NCBI RefSeq assembly: GCF_003966225.1
Contig: NZ_RXNU01000011.1
Location: 62,001-126,000 of the forward strand
DNA length: 64,000 nt
From: Shewanella canadensis
Lineage (GTDB): Bacteria > Pseudomonadota > Gammaproteobacteria > Enterobacterales > Shewanellaceae
Direction: 5' to 3'
Each line of letters begins with the position of its first letter. Positions within the stretch are counted from its first letter, which is position 1. A model generated the notes under the pieces. That model was not told the origin of the DNA. It worked only from the letters and a program-made list of their open reading frames with translations, and made no database searches. This document shows positions 43,470 to 51,147 of this stretch, piece by piece. Made by a program: the position numbers and the translations under genes.

Positions 43470-45659
43470 CTAATGAATCAACTCGGGTTTCGCTTGAAAC
43501 AAAAATCGACTAAATTCAGATTCTCTTAACGCAGGACTATAGAGGAAACCTTGAGCCTGATGGCATTTATGCTCGGACAAGAAACTCTCCTGCTCCAGAG
43601 TTTCCACTCCTTCCGCCGTCAAGGAGATGTTCAGCGCAGATGCCATCGCAATAATCGCACTCACAATCTCCCGACTCTCACGGCTTACCGTTAAATCAGA
43701 GATGAAAGAGCGGTCAATTTTAAGCTTACTGATGGGAAATTGTTTCAGATATCGCATAGAGCTATAACCGGTGCCAAAGTCATCGATTGCAAGACCGACA
43801 CCGAGCTCAGAAAGCTCCTGACACAATTTCGTGGCATTTTTGATATCTTCCATCAACTCTGTTTCGGTGATCTCCAAAATCAAAGTTCCCGGTTTCAAAC
43901 GATAACGGGCGACTAACTGCCATACCTGTTCATACAAATTGCCGCTAAAAAACTGCCTCGCGGACACATTAACGTGCATAGATATATCAATTTTATGGTG
44001 TTGCCATAGGTTAAGCTGCCTGCAAGCAGCCTCGAGAACCCAGGAACCGATGGCATTGATCAAGCCTGTCTGTTCCGCTATATCGATAAACGCACCAGGG
44101 TACAGCACCCCTTTCTTGGGGTGATGCCAACGTATAAGGGCTTCAGCGCCTATATAAGCCTTCTTCTGGAGATCCTTCAATGGCTGGTAATAGAGTTCAA
44201 ACTCCCTGCCTCGCAACGCGGTTTGCAGATCTCGTTCAATTTGAGTGTTATCTTTAAAGGCATTAAGTAATGCATTATTGAAGATCTGAATCGTATCACC
44301 CTGTTTCTTTTTCGCATATTGTAGTGCGATATCGGCACATGCCAAGGGTAAAAACAGGTCTTCGACTGAGTTAATATCGACAATAGCCAGAGCGGGTTTG
44401 GGATCGATATGCTCTCGACCTATGGTCACAGGCATGATCAGCTGGCGATATAACCTAGCGGTAATGTATTCCATATCGGCTTCGCTCTGCTCAGACAGGA
44501 TAATGGCAAACTCATCACTGCCCACACGCGCGATTTGATCGGTATGGTTTACATTGGCAAAATGTTTCAACCTACGCGCGACTTCGATAAGAAGAATATC
44601 GCCACTCTCGTGTCCATAGGTATCGTTAAATCGCTTAAAGCCACAAAGGTCGATTAAAATCAGCAGACCCGTCGTCGTTTTTTCAAGTTCTCGATTGAAG
44701 TAAGTACGATTGTATAAGCCTGTTAAACCACAATGCCATGCTAAACGTTCTAACTCAGATTGATACCTTACCTCTTCGGAGCAATCTTCGGCATTAACTA
44801 ACGCAAAATGGTTGCCTCTTTCTGTAATAAATTGCTTAACCGAATACCTTAACCAATAGGAGGAACCATCCTTGCGGGTAATTTCACATTCGCCTTTAGC
44901 AAACTTACCCTCTCGAACTTTTGCCAATGTCATCATGGCCTGTTCGGGATGTTGCTTAACAAAATCGAGATGTTTGAACGAGCGGCCAATGATCTGTTTT
45001 TTAGAGGCTCCCGATATCTCTTCATGAGCCTGATTTACATACTCAATAATATCGGTATGAAGATTGACTAACATACTGATCTGTTCCGATTGCTCGGCCG
45101 CACTTAAAAATAACGTGAGCTTTTCATCTTTTTCATAGGCATTGCGCGTCGCCAACGTTAATGCCAATTGATCGGCAACTTGTGACGCAATATGGATTTC
45201 GGAGTCTGACCAGTGAAAATGATCTTTTCTCTCGAGAAAGAGCACGCCTTCCAGATGCCCGTTAATTCTGATTGCGATATCTAATGTGGACTTGATCCCC
45301 TTGGGGGCAAAGTAGACCGAAGCGAGCTCATTGAGTCTTACATCGGTATCGATATCGGTCGCATCGATGAGACGCTGATTTTTAAGCTCGATAATATAAT
45401 GAGGGCAATCGAGGGGGGCTGGTCGTAAAAATGTGTCGGACAGCAAGGAACCGTAATTAGCTATGTTACTAATTTCGTTGTTATCACAAGAGAGGATGCA
45501 TACACCAACGTGCGTGACATGGAGCTGCTGACACAGAAGCTCTGTGGCTAGTTCGGCAGTCTTTTGAAAATCACCTTCTTGTTTGGCTTTGGAATTAACG
45601 ATCAATTCCAATAAGTGTTGATACTTACGTTTCTTCACTAAATGTCCTTGAAGTAGCAA
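43470..45659 (-). CDS. GAF-PAS-GGDEF-EAL c-di-GMP phosphodiesterase
   Basis: The 729-residue cytoplasmic protein has a GAF domain (about residues 30-165), a PAS domain (about 190-300), a GGDEF domain (about 310-465) and a C-terminal EAL domain. The GGDEF motif reads GSDEF, so cyclase activity is doubtful. The EAL domain is intact: GAEALIRWHHP, IDDFGTGYSSM, LKIDRSFISD and EGVE. It is therefore most likely a c-di-GMP hydrolase that senses a ligand or redox signal through GAF/PAS. No membrane segment is seen and no partner gene is adjacent. Confidence 0.9.
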   Translation of the reverse strand: MLLQGHLVKKRKYQHLLELIVNSKAKQEGDFQKTAELATELLCQQLHVTHVGVCILSCDNNEISNIANYGSLLSDTFLRPAPLDCPHYIIELKNQRLIDATDIDTDVRLNELASVYFAPKGIKSTLDIAIRINGHLEGVLFLERKDHFHWSDSEIHIASQVADQLALTLATRNAYEKDEKLTLFLSAAEQSEQISMLVNLHTDIIEYVNQAHEEISGASKKQIIGRSFKHLDFVKQHPEQAMMTLAKVREGKFAKGECEITRKDGSSYWLRYSVKQFITERGNHFALVNAEDCSEEVRYQSELERLAWHCGLTGLYNRTYFNRELEKTTTGLLILIDLCGFKRFNDTYGHESGDILLIEVARRLKHFANVNHTDQIARVGSDEFAIILSEQSEADMEYITARLYRQLIMPVTIGREHIDPKPALAIVDINSVEDLFLPLACADIALQYAKKKQGDTIQIFNNALLNAFKDNTQIERDLQTALRGREFELYYQPLKDLQKKAYIGAEALIRWHHPKKGVLYPGAFIDIAEQTGLINAIGSWVLEAACRQLNLWQHHKIDISMHVNVSARQFFSGNLYEQVWQLVARYRLKPGTLILEITETELMEDIKNATKLCQELSELGVGLAIDDFGTGYSSMRYLKQFPISKLKIDRSFISDLTVSRESREIVSAIIAMASALNISLTAEGVETLEQESFLSEHKCHQAQGFLYSPALRESEFSRFLFQAKPELIH

Positions 45660-45811
45660 GCCAAATGGCTTGCTGGTTGTCTCAAATTAACTTTGGTTTG
45701 CGAGCCAAGAGATAATGAAACCAATGTATAAATATACAAACAGATTTTAAATATAATTTTTCTTTAGGAGACTACACGAGAAGGTCACGAGTCGGCAACA
45801 CACCGGTTAAT

Positions 45812-46099
45812 TTAAATACCGTTTTCGAGCTGAAAAATCATTTTTTCGGCACTAAATGAGAAGTTGAGCAATAAAGTGACCTCTGAATTTTCAGATTTAA
45901 TCTCGGTCTTTATCTCCTCGAATCGTTTCTTTGCTTTCGCAGACATCGCTTCGGCTTCTGCCTGAGCGGCATCTCCGGTAAAACTTATCGCTAGCTGTGT
46001 ATCATGCTCATCAATCACAGCCCCAATATCGGCATAGCTGCCACAGTCGCTGCAAGTATCGTTGACGAGATCTGATTGGGCACTCTTAATATTTTTCAT
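45812..46099 (-). CDS. YfcZ/YiiS-family (DUF406) protein
   Basis: The 95-residue protein ends LLLNFSFSAEKMIFQLENGI, which matches the DUF406 C-terminus, and has an N-terminal Cys pair (DTCSDCGSYADIGAV). YfcZ and YiiS have no assigned function. It stands between the GGDEF-EAL gene and the VC2046-type gene, all on the minus strand. Confidence 0.83.
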   Translation of the reverse strand: MKNIKSAQSDLVNDTCSDCGSYADIGAVIDEHDTQLAISFTGDAAQAEAEAMSAKAKKRFEEIKTEIKSENSEVTLLLNFSFSAEKMIFQLENGI

Positions 46100-46210
46100 G
46101 TTTTAAAGACTCTAAAATAAACTATGTCATTTATTATACGTCAACTTCTTAGATCCTACGCGACATCACTCAGGGTTAGATCACAAAACCTTATAATTTT
46201 TCTTATTAGG

Positions 46211-46702
46211 TCAGGCCAATGTTTCACTCATCTGACGTTGCTGAGAAAGCTGATCGACAAAATGCATCACTTCGGGTCTATACGTTTCACCTTGCGTCTG
46301 GTAGCGATATTTCTGCCTGACATTTAAGTCACAGTTGGCCAAAACTTGCTGCATATCCAAAGATTCCTCACCTCTGGTAACGATAGCTTCCGGCTTTAAG
46401 GCTTGCATAAGTTGAAATGCTCTGGCACCACCCAGGTGAAACTGCTCACTGTTATCTACCGGTGATGGCTCAAGTGTTAAGTCACTAATTAATGTCTCTT
46501 CAATCGGAAGGTCAAACTTAGCTCTGAGCTCAGCTTCCAGAGTTAAGGCATTATCTTTAATGTGAAACTGAGCCATATCTCTCGCATCAGTCGACAATAA
46601 AGCGAGCAATAGCGCAAACTCCCCCCTTCTATCGCTGTCTATTGCGCGATTGAGGCGAGAGCCTAATTGTGTCTCATTAACTAATATCTTACCTGGCTGC
46701 AT
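46211..46702 (-). CDS. VC2046/SO_2500-family protein
   Basis: The 163-residue protein (MQPGKILVNETQLGSRLNRA ... GEFALLLALLSTD) fits the conserved Vibrio/Shewanella family named after VC2046 and SO_2500. Its function is not known. No signal peptide or membrane segment is visible. I recognised it by its N-terminal block, so the family name should be confirmed. Confidence 0.7.
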   Translation of the reverse strand: MQPGKILVNETQLGSRLNRAIDSDRRGEFALLLALLSTDARDMAQFHIKDNALTLEAELRAKFDLPIEETLISDLTLEPSPVDNSEQFHLGGARAFQLMQALKPEAIVTRGEESLDMQQVLANCDLNVRQKYRYQTQGETYRPEVMHFVDQLSQQRQMSETLA

Positions 46703-46782
46703 AAAAAAACATCAACAAATCAACTCGTTGATAGTTAATCGACCACTTGAACAAGAACTTTAGAATTAATTTCAATATTGGC

Positions 46783-46811
46783 TTTACTCCGCAAACGTTT
46801 GTGACTATTAT
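46783..46811 (+). promoter_or_regulatory. Promoter of the tRNA-Tyr array
   Basis: TTTACT (46783-46788) and TATTAT (46806-46811) are 17 bp apart. A GC-rich discriminator, GCCGCCGC, follows, as in stable-RNA promoters under stringent control. The first tRNA starts 15 bp downstream. Confidence 0.7.
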
Positions 46812-46826
46812 TGCCGCCGCAAGTGA

Positions 46827-46911
46827 GGAGGGGTTCCCGAGTGGCCAAAGGGATCAGATTGTAAATCTGACGGCTCAGCCTTCGAAGGTTCGAATCCTTC
46901 TCCCTCCACCA
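46827..46911 (+). tRNA. tRNA-Tyr(GTA), copy 1
   Basis: An 85-nt class II tRNA with anticodon GTA in CAGATTGTAAATCTG, a variable arm, TTCGAAT in the T loop, acceptor GGAGGGG and encoded CCA. Confidence 0.98.
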
Positions 46912-46972
46912 TTTGTGTACTCTGCTTTGTTAAAGAGAGAAAAAGTGTTGAAAGTAAGATAAAGATATATGC

Positions 46973-47057
46973 GGAGGGGTTCCCGAGTGGCCAAAGGGAT
47001 CAGATTGTAAATCTGACGGCTCAGCCTTCGAAGGTTCGAATCCTTCTCCCTCCACCA
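46973..47057 (+). tRNA. tRNA-Tyr(GTA), copy 2
   Basis: Identical to copy 1 over the 85 nt, CCA encoded. The spacer to copy 1 is 61 bp. Confidence 0.98.
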
Positions 47058-47135
47058 TCTTTATTTTGTCGACAGCATAAGTAACTTGATTTAAAAGATG
47101 TAAGAGTAAGAAGAAAAAAATAAGTTGAAAAATGT

Positions 47136-47220
47136 GGAGGGGTTCCCGAGTGGCCAAAGGGATCAGATTGTAAATCTGACGGCTCAGCCTTCGAAGGTTC
47201 GAATCCTTCTCCCTCCACCA
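47136..47220 (+). tRNA. tRNA-Tyr(GTA), copy 3
   Basis: Identical to copy 1 over the 85 nt, CCA encoded. The spacer to copy 2 is 78 bp. Confidence 0.98.
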
Positions 47221-47286
47221 CTTCAATTTATTCGATATAAAGTTTATCAGTAGTAAAAAGTTCGAAAGTAAAAAAGTAGAAAATGT

Positions 47287-47371
47287 GGAGGGGTTCCCGA
47301 GTGGCCAAAGGGATCAGATTGTAAATCTGACGGCTCAGCCTTCGAAGGTTCGAATCCTTCTCCCTCCACCA
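47287..47371 (+). tRNA. tRNA-Tyr(GTA), copy 4
   Basis: Identical to copy 1 over the 85 nt, CCA encoded. The spacer to copy 3 is 66 bp. It is the last of the array. Confidence 0.98.
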
Positions 47372-47592
47372 CTTCTATCTAGCTTAATTAATTCCCTCCA
47401 AACTATTTCAAACCTCATCATAGTCATTATTATCCGTACACTAGCCTTCTCGCACACCCAATATTGCCCATCATTCGTTACACAATAGCCAATACTATTT
47501 GTAAAAAAGCTATTACCACCATTTGTCCCCAGATCCATATCCCTTAGGCTCCAGATACTCCAAATATAATCTGCAGCTTTCGCTGTCATCAC
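47372..47592 (-). other. Possible gene remnant on the minus strand behind tRNA-Tyr
   Basis: A minus-strand frame from an ATG at 47592 reads MMTAKAADYIWSIWSLRDMD and continues through FFTNSIGYCVTNDGQYWVCE before running into the tRNA. It looks protein-like but has no clear ribosome site, and its last residues are translated tRNA. It may be a truncated gene; I do not know its family. 47593-47630 is AT-rich spacer. Confidence 0.25.
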
Positions 47593-47630
47593 TAATGCAT
47601 TTTAGCTATTATTTAGAACATAAAGTAACA

Positions 47631-47895
47631 ATACCAATCAGTATAAGAAAGTGATCTACTCAGCGTGTTTTTTGGCAACTAATTCAAGGCGAATGTATGA
47701 TGGAATGGTTGTTCCCTTGTAAGGCCATTCAACGCAGAAGTAGGCAGCCAAAAACACGCCTAACAGGCGAGTTTTAGTGCATCCGATGCTGTGTTAACGA
47801 ACTTGAACGTAGAACAACTATGTTCTTCCCTCGTTGCCTTGCCTCAGAAGCACTAAATGCTCGCTGAGCGATCACATCTTTATACTGATTGGTAT
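47631..47895. mobile_element. 265-bp MITE-like element, copy 2 (inverted)
   Basis: Ends are ATACCAATCAGTATAA and TTATACTGATTGGTAT with one base different from copy 1. Read on the minus strand it follows copy 1 block by block: GAGGCAAGGCAACGAG, GTTCTACGTT(C/T)AAG, GTTTTTGGCTGCCTACTTC and CGCCTTGAATTA. The length is exactly the same (265 bp). A CA dinucleotide flanks both ends, a possible 2-bp target duplication. It ends 20 bp before the ATG of the next gene. Confidence 0.82.
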
Positions 47896-47915
47896 CACCT
47901 AAAATAAGAGAGAGC

Positions 47916-48977
47916 ATGTCAAATTCATGGATTAATCAGGCTATCGCCATTATTGAGGCCGATTACCAACGTAGTGCAGACACCCATTTATTCAAACTCG
48001 ATATACCGGCACTTGCAGGTATCGACATCTATCTCAAAGATGAAAGTACCCATCCAACAGGAAGTCTAAAACACCGATTGGCTCGTTCTCTTTTTCTTTA
48101 TGCGCTTTGCAATGGTTGGATTAAGAGTGACACGACCATTATTGAGTCATCATCGGGAAGTACTGCGGTATCAGAGGCCTACTTTGCACGACTGTTAGGT
48201 TTAGCCTTTATCGCTGTCATGCCACGTTCGACGGCAAAGAAGAAGGTCCAGCAAATTGAATTTTATGGTGGAACTTGCCACTTCGTCGAGCATTCTAGTG
48301 AGATCTATGCCGAATCTGAACGGTTAGCCAATCGCTTAAACGGCCACTATATGGATCAGTTCACCTTTGCTGAGCGAGCAACAGATTGGCGTGGCAATAA
48401 TAATATTGCCAATTCCATTTTTGATCAGATGAGTCGTGAGCCTCACCCAATCCCGAATTGGATTGTGATGAGCCCGGGTACAGGGGGAACCTCGGCCACT
48501 ATAGGACGGTATATACGTTATCAACAGCTCGAAACAAAACTCTGTGTCGTTGACCCTGAAAACTCCGTTTTCTTCGATTACTACCAAACCGGAGATAAGA
48601 GTATCACCTCCTCAAAGGGCAGCAAGATTGAGGGAATAGGCAGACCTAGAGCCGAACCCTCATTTATACCCGGCGTCGTCGATAGTATGGTTAAAATTCC
48701 GGATGCGGCCTCGATTGCGACTATTTTCTGGCTAGAAAAAATAATAGGTCGAAAGGTGGGACCTTCAACGGGGACAAATCTTTATGGGGTTCTGCAGATA
48801 GCCACAAAAATGCTGGAAGAGGGGAAAAAAGGGTCCTTGGTAACCTTGCTATGTGACTCAGGAGAGCGCTACCTTGATACCTATTACAACCCTGAATGGG
48901 TTAAAAATAACATAGGCGATCTTTCTCACTATGAGGCTAAACTGCAACAGGTTAGCCTCACCGGAAAGCTTGATTAG
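47916..48977 (+). CDS. PLP-dependent cysteine synthase family protein
   Basis: The 353-residue protein belongs to the fold-type II PLP enzymes (cysteine synthase/CysM group). HPTGSLKHRLARSL carries the Schiff-base Lys; ESSSGSTAVSEAYFARLLG is the substrate/PLP phosphate loop; SPGTGGTSATIGRYIR is the glycine-rich PLP-binding loop. It is longer than CysK/CysM and resembles the L-cysteine desulphydrase/Cds1 branch, which can release sulphide, so I leave the reaction open. The start is the ATG at 47916 with AGAGAG before it. The gene is convergent with queE; the two coding regions overlap by 4 bp. Its upstream region is the MITE copy. Confidence 0.85.
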   Translation: MSNSWINQAIAIIEADYQRSADTHLFKLDIPALAGIDIYLKDESTHPTGSLKHRLARSLFLYALCNGWIKSDTTIIESSSGSTAVSEAYFARLLGLAFIAVMPRSTAKKKVQQIEFYGGTCHFVEHSSEIYAESERLANRLNGHYMDQFTFAERATDWRGNNNIANSIFDQMSREPHPIPNWIVMSPGTGGTSATIGRYIRYQQLETKLCVVDPENSVFFDYYQTGDKSITSSKGSKIEGIGRPRAEPSFIPGVVDSMVKIPDAASIATIFWLEKIIGRKVGPSTGTNLYGVLQIATKMLEEGKKGSLVTLLCDSGERYLDTYYNPEWVKNNIGDLSHYEAKLQQVSLTGKLD

Positions 48978-49642
48978 TCTATATCTAAATATTTATGTGT
49001 CTGTATTGAAAGGCGCCAGTTACGTTCAATACAGACGCGCATCGCCAACTCCGTCGCCCTACTCTTCTGACTGATAGGCTGTAAACAGATGGTCTTCTCA
49101 GCCAGAGGGATCCCCTTAAGCAAACAATCCAGATCATCGATATGCGCTTGCGTCGCAACCGGATGCTTGATCTCATTCGCTCTGATTAAGGCCTGTTCTA
49201 AAATGGGTAGACCCGCCTTCATATTTATTTTTGGCGAAACCGTCACCCAGGTTTTATCTGAACATATAACCTCAAATGTGCCACTGGTCTCAATTTGAGT
49301 CGCGTAACCCGAAAGGTGTAGTGATTCAGTCAGCGGGATCAAATCATGTAAACAGGGTTCTCCCCCCGTGATAACCACATGTTTTGCAGTAAAACCTTTT
49401 ATTTTGAAGTTGCTGATCAACTCTTCGGCCGTAAGTTCGGCCCAGCGCCCAATCGTTCCATCAACTTGAATCACCAATTCTGGCGCGACTCTATTGTCTT
49501 CTATCACATCCCATGTGTGTTTAGTGTCACACCAAGAGCATCCAACCGGACATCCTTGAAGTCGAACAAAGATAGCTGGAACACCGGTAAAAAAGCCTTC
49601 CCCTTGAATCGTCTCGAACACTTCATTGACAGGGTATTTCAT
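48974..49642 (-). CDS. queE: 7-Carboxy-7-deazaguanine synthase QueE
   Basis: This 222-residue radical-SAM enzyme makes 7-carboxy-7-deazaguanine in queuosine biosynthesis. The cluster motif is GCPVGCSWCDTKHTW (CX3CX2C), preceded by ETIQGEGFFTGVPAIFVRLQ, and VVITGGEPCLHDL binds SAM. The ATG at 49642 has GAGG in front; a TTG four codons upstream is less likely. It is divergent from queC across a 190-bp gap in which I see no preQ1 aptamer. Confidence 0.95.
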   Translation of the reverse strand: MKYPVNEVFETIQGEGFFTGVPAIFVRLQGCPVGCSWCDTKHTWDVIEDNRVAPELVIQVDGTIGRWAELTAEELISNFKIKGFTAKHVVITGGEPCLHDLIPLTESLHLSGYATQIETSGTFEVICSDKTWVTVSPKINMKAGLPILEQALIRANEIKHPVATQAHIDDLDCLLKGIPLAEKTICLQPISQKSRATELAMRVCIERNWRLSIQTHKYLDID

Positions 49643-49830
49643 GATAAACCTCAAAAAGAATGGGCGGCATTTATAAATTATTTTTCGCTTGCAGGCAAGT
49701 AATGATTAGTCTTTCAGGTGTTACTCGAATTTACCCTCTAATGATTACACACTTTATTCCTCTTGGAAGAGTTGCAAGCTATTCCTTGTCAGTTAAAATA
49801 GTCACAGTTTAATTCAGTAAGAAATTATTT

Positions 49831-50529
49831 ATGTCAAAAGTGTCAAAAGCGGTAGTGGTATTTAGTGGCGGACAAGATTCGACCACCTGTCTGATCCAAG
49901 CACTCAACCAATATGATGAAGTGCATGGTATTACGTTCGATTATGGACAACGCCATAGTGAGGAGATTGAGGTTGCCAGATCTCTGGGTAAACGCCTTGG
50001 CTTGGTCAGTCATAAGATATTAGATGTCTCTATGCTTAACGAGTTAGCCATTTCGGCGCTAACTCGGGATTCTATTGAAGTATCCAATGAGCTTATGGAA
50101 AATGGATTACCCAATACTTTTGTGCCAGGCCGAAATATTCTGTTTCTTACTTTGGCGGGGATCTATGCGTACCAATTAGGCGCCAATTCCGTCATTACCG
50201 GCGTCTGTGAAACCGATTTTTCGGGCTACCCGGATTGCAGAAATGACTTCGTAAAAGCGATGGAGTCAGCATTGAATCAAGGAATGGATCGTCAATGTGA
50301 AATCGTAACGCCTTTAATGTGGTTAAATAAAGCCGAGACCTGGGCTTTAGCAGACCAGTATAAGAGCCTCGAGTTAGTCAGAGATGAAACATTAACGTGT
50401 TATAACGGCATTATTGGTAATGGGTGCGGGACTTGTCCTGCATGTCTTCTCAGACAACGAGGCTTAGAAGACTACTGTAATAACCGGGAGCAGGTTCAAT
50501 CGGACTTAGCATCTAAATGTCAAAAATAA
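49831..50529 (+). CDS. queC: 7-Cyano-7-deazaguanine synthase QueC
   Basis: The 232-residue enzyme converts CDG to preQ0 with ATP. FSGGQDSTTCLIQAL is the PP-loop, ITFDYGQRHSEEIEVA the next block, NTFVPGRNILFLTLAG the third, and CYNGIIGNGCGTCPACLLRQ carries the Cys-rich zinc site. It pairs with the divergent queE for queuosine. Its 3' end overlaps the rhombosortase start by 13 bp. Confidence 0.95.
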   Translation: MSKVSKAVVVFSGGQDSTTCLIQALNQYDEVHGITFDYGQRHSEEIEVARSLGKRLGLVSHKILDVSMLNELAISALTRDSIEVSNELMENGLPNTFVPGRNILFLTLAGIYAYQLGANSVITGVCETDFSGYPDCRNDFVKAMESALNQGMDRQCEIVTPLMWLNKAETWALADQYKSLELVRDETLTCYNGIIGNGCGTCPACLLRQRGLEDYCNNREQVQSDLASKCQK

Positions 50530-51113
50530 AACCGTTTATACGCAGTAGTTATGCCGTTGCAGCCCTGATCACGGCGTGCTGTATCCTACTGCATTTTATG
50601 GATACTAACTCATTACTGGCATTTCGGCGTGATGGGATCGCTAATGGTGAATACTGGCGACTCTTCACCGGTAACCTACTGCATACCAATCAATGGCACC
50701 TGCTAATGAATCTGGCAGGCCTTTGGGTACTCCTGTTACTCTTTAAACCTCATTTCCAAGCACTTAGTTTTACCTTGATTTTTTCAGCATTGTGTTTACT
50801 TCAAGGCCTTGGATTGTACCTTTTCTACCCGGGCTTGCTGGGCTATGTCGGGTTAAGTGGCATGTTACACGGCCTGTTTACTTACGGCGCGATAAGAGAT
50901 ATCTCAACGGGGCTTAAGTCGGGCTACCTGCTACTGTTGGGGGTTATCATTAAGGTCGCCTATGAGCAAATATTTGGTGCGAGCGCTCAGGTAACAGAGA
51001 TGATTGGTGCCCGGGTCGCCACCGAAGCTCACTTAGTCGGCGTCATCACAGGCATTTTTGTCGTGGGTTTGGTCAGTTTATTCAGCAAACTGTACCGTAA
51101 AGCCAATATCTGA
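50517..51113 (+). CDS. rrtA: Rhombosortase, rhomboid-family protease
   Basis: The 198-residue membrane protein has about six hydrophobic helices with GEYWRLFTGNLLHTNQWHLL (rhomboid N-terminal region), the catalytic Ser in VGLSGMLHGLF and the catalytic His in ATEAHLVGVITG. These features and length fit rhombosortases, which cleave GlyGly-CTERM tails of secreted proteins in Shewanella and Vibrio. It overlaps queC by 13 bp, so translation is probably coupled. No GlyGly-CTERM substrate gene is in this window. Confidence 0.85.
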   Translation: MSKIKPFIRSSYAVAALITACCILLHFMDTNSLLAFRRDGIANGEYWRLFTGNLLHTNQWHLLMNLAGLWVLLLLFKPHFQALSFTLIFSALCLLQGLGLYLFYPGLLGYVGLSGMLHGLFTYGAIRDISTGLKSGYLLLLGVIIKVAYEQIFGASAQVTEMIGARVATEAHLVGVITGIFVVGLVSLFSKLYRKANI

Positions 51114-51116
51114 AAA

Positions 51117-51136
51117 TGCGGGGCGCTAGCCCCGCA
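51117..51136 (-). terminator. Terminator downstream of uvrB
   Basis: TGCGGGGCTAGCGCCCCGCA-type hairpin on the minus strand is followed by TTTTC, 12 bp after the uvrB stop. It may also slow transcription from rrtA. Confidence 0.75.
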
Positions 51137-51147
51137 ACCTTCATATC

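Noticed and set aside
46930..47226. Minus-strand frames across the tRNA-Tyr array (VEGEGFEPSKAEPSDLQ-type)
   Set aside because: These are translations of the antisense tRNA, a well-known false protein in databases.
49643..49830. preQ1 riboswitch between queE and queC
   Set aside because: I looked for the short C-rich aptamer pattern and did not find it on either strand.
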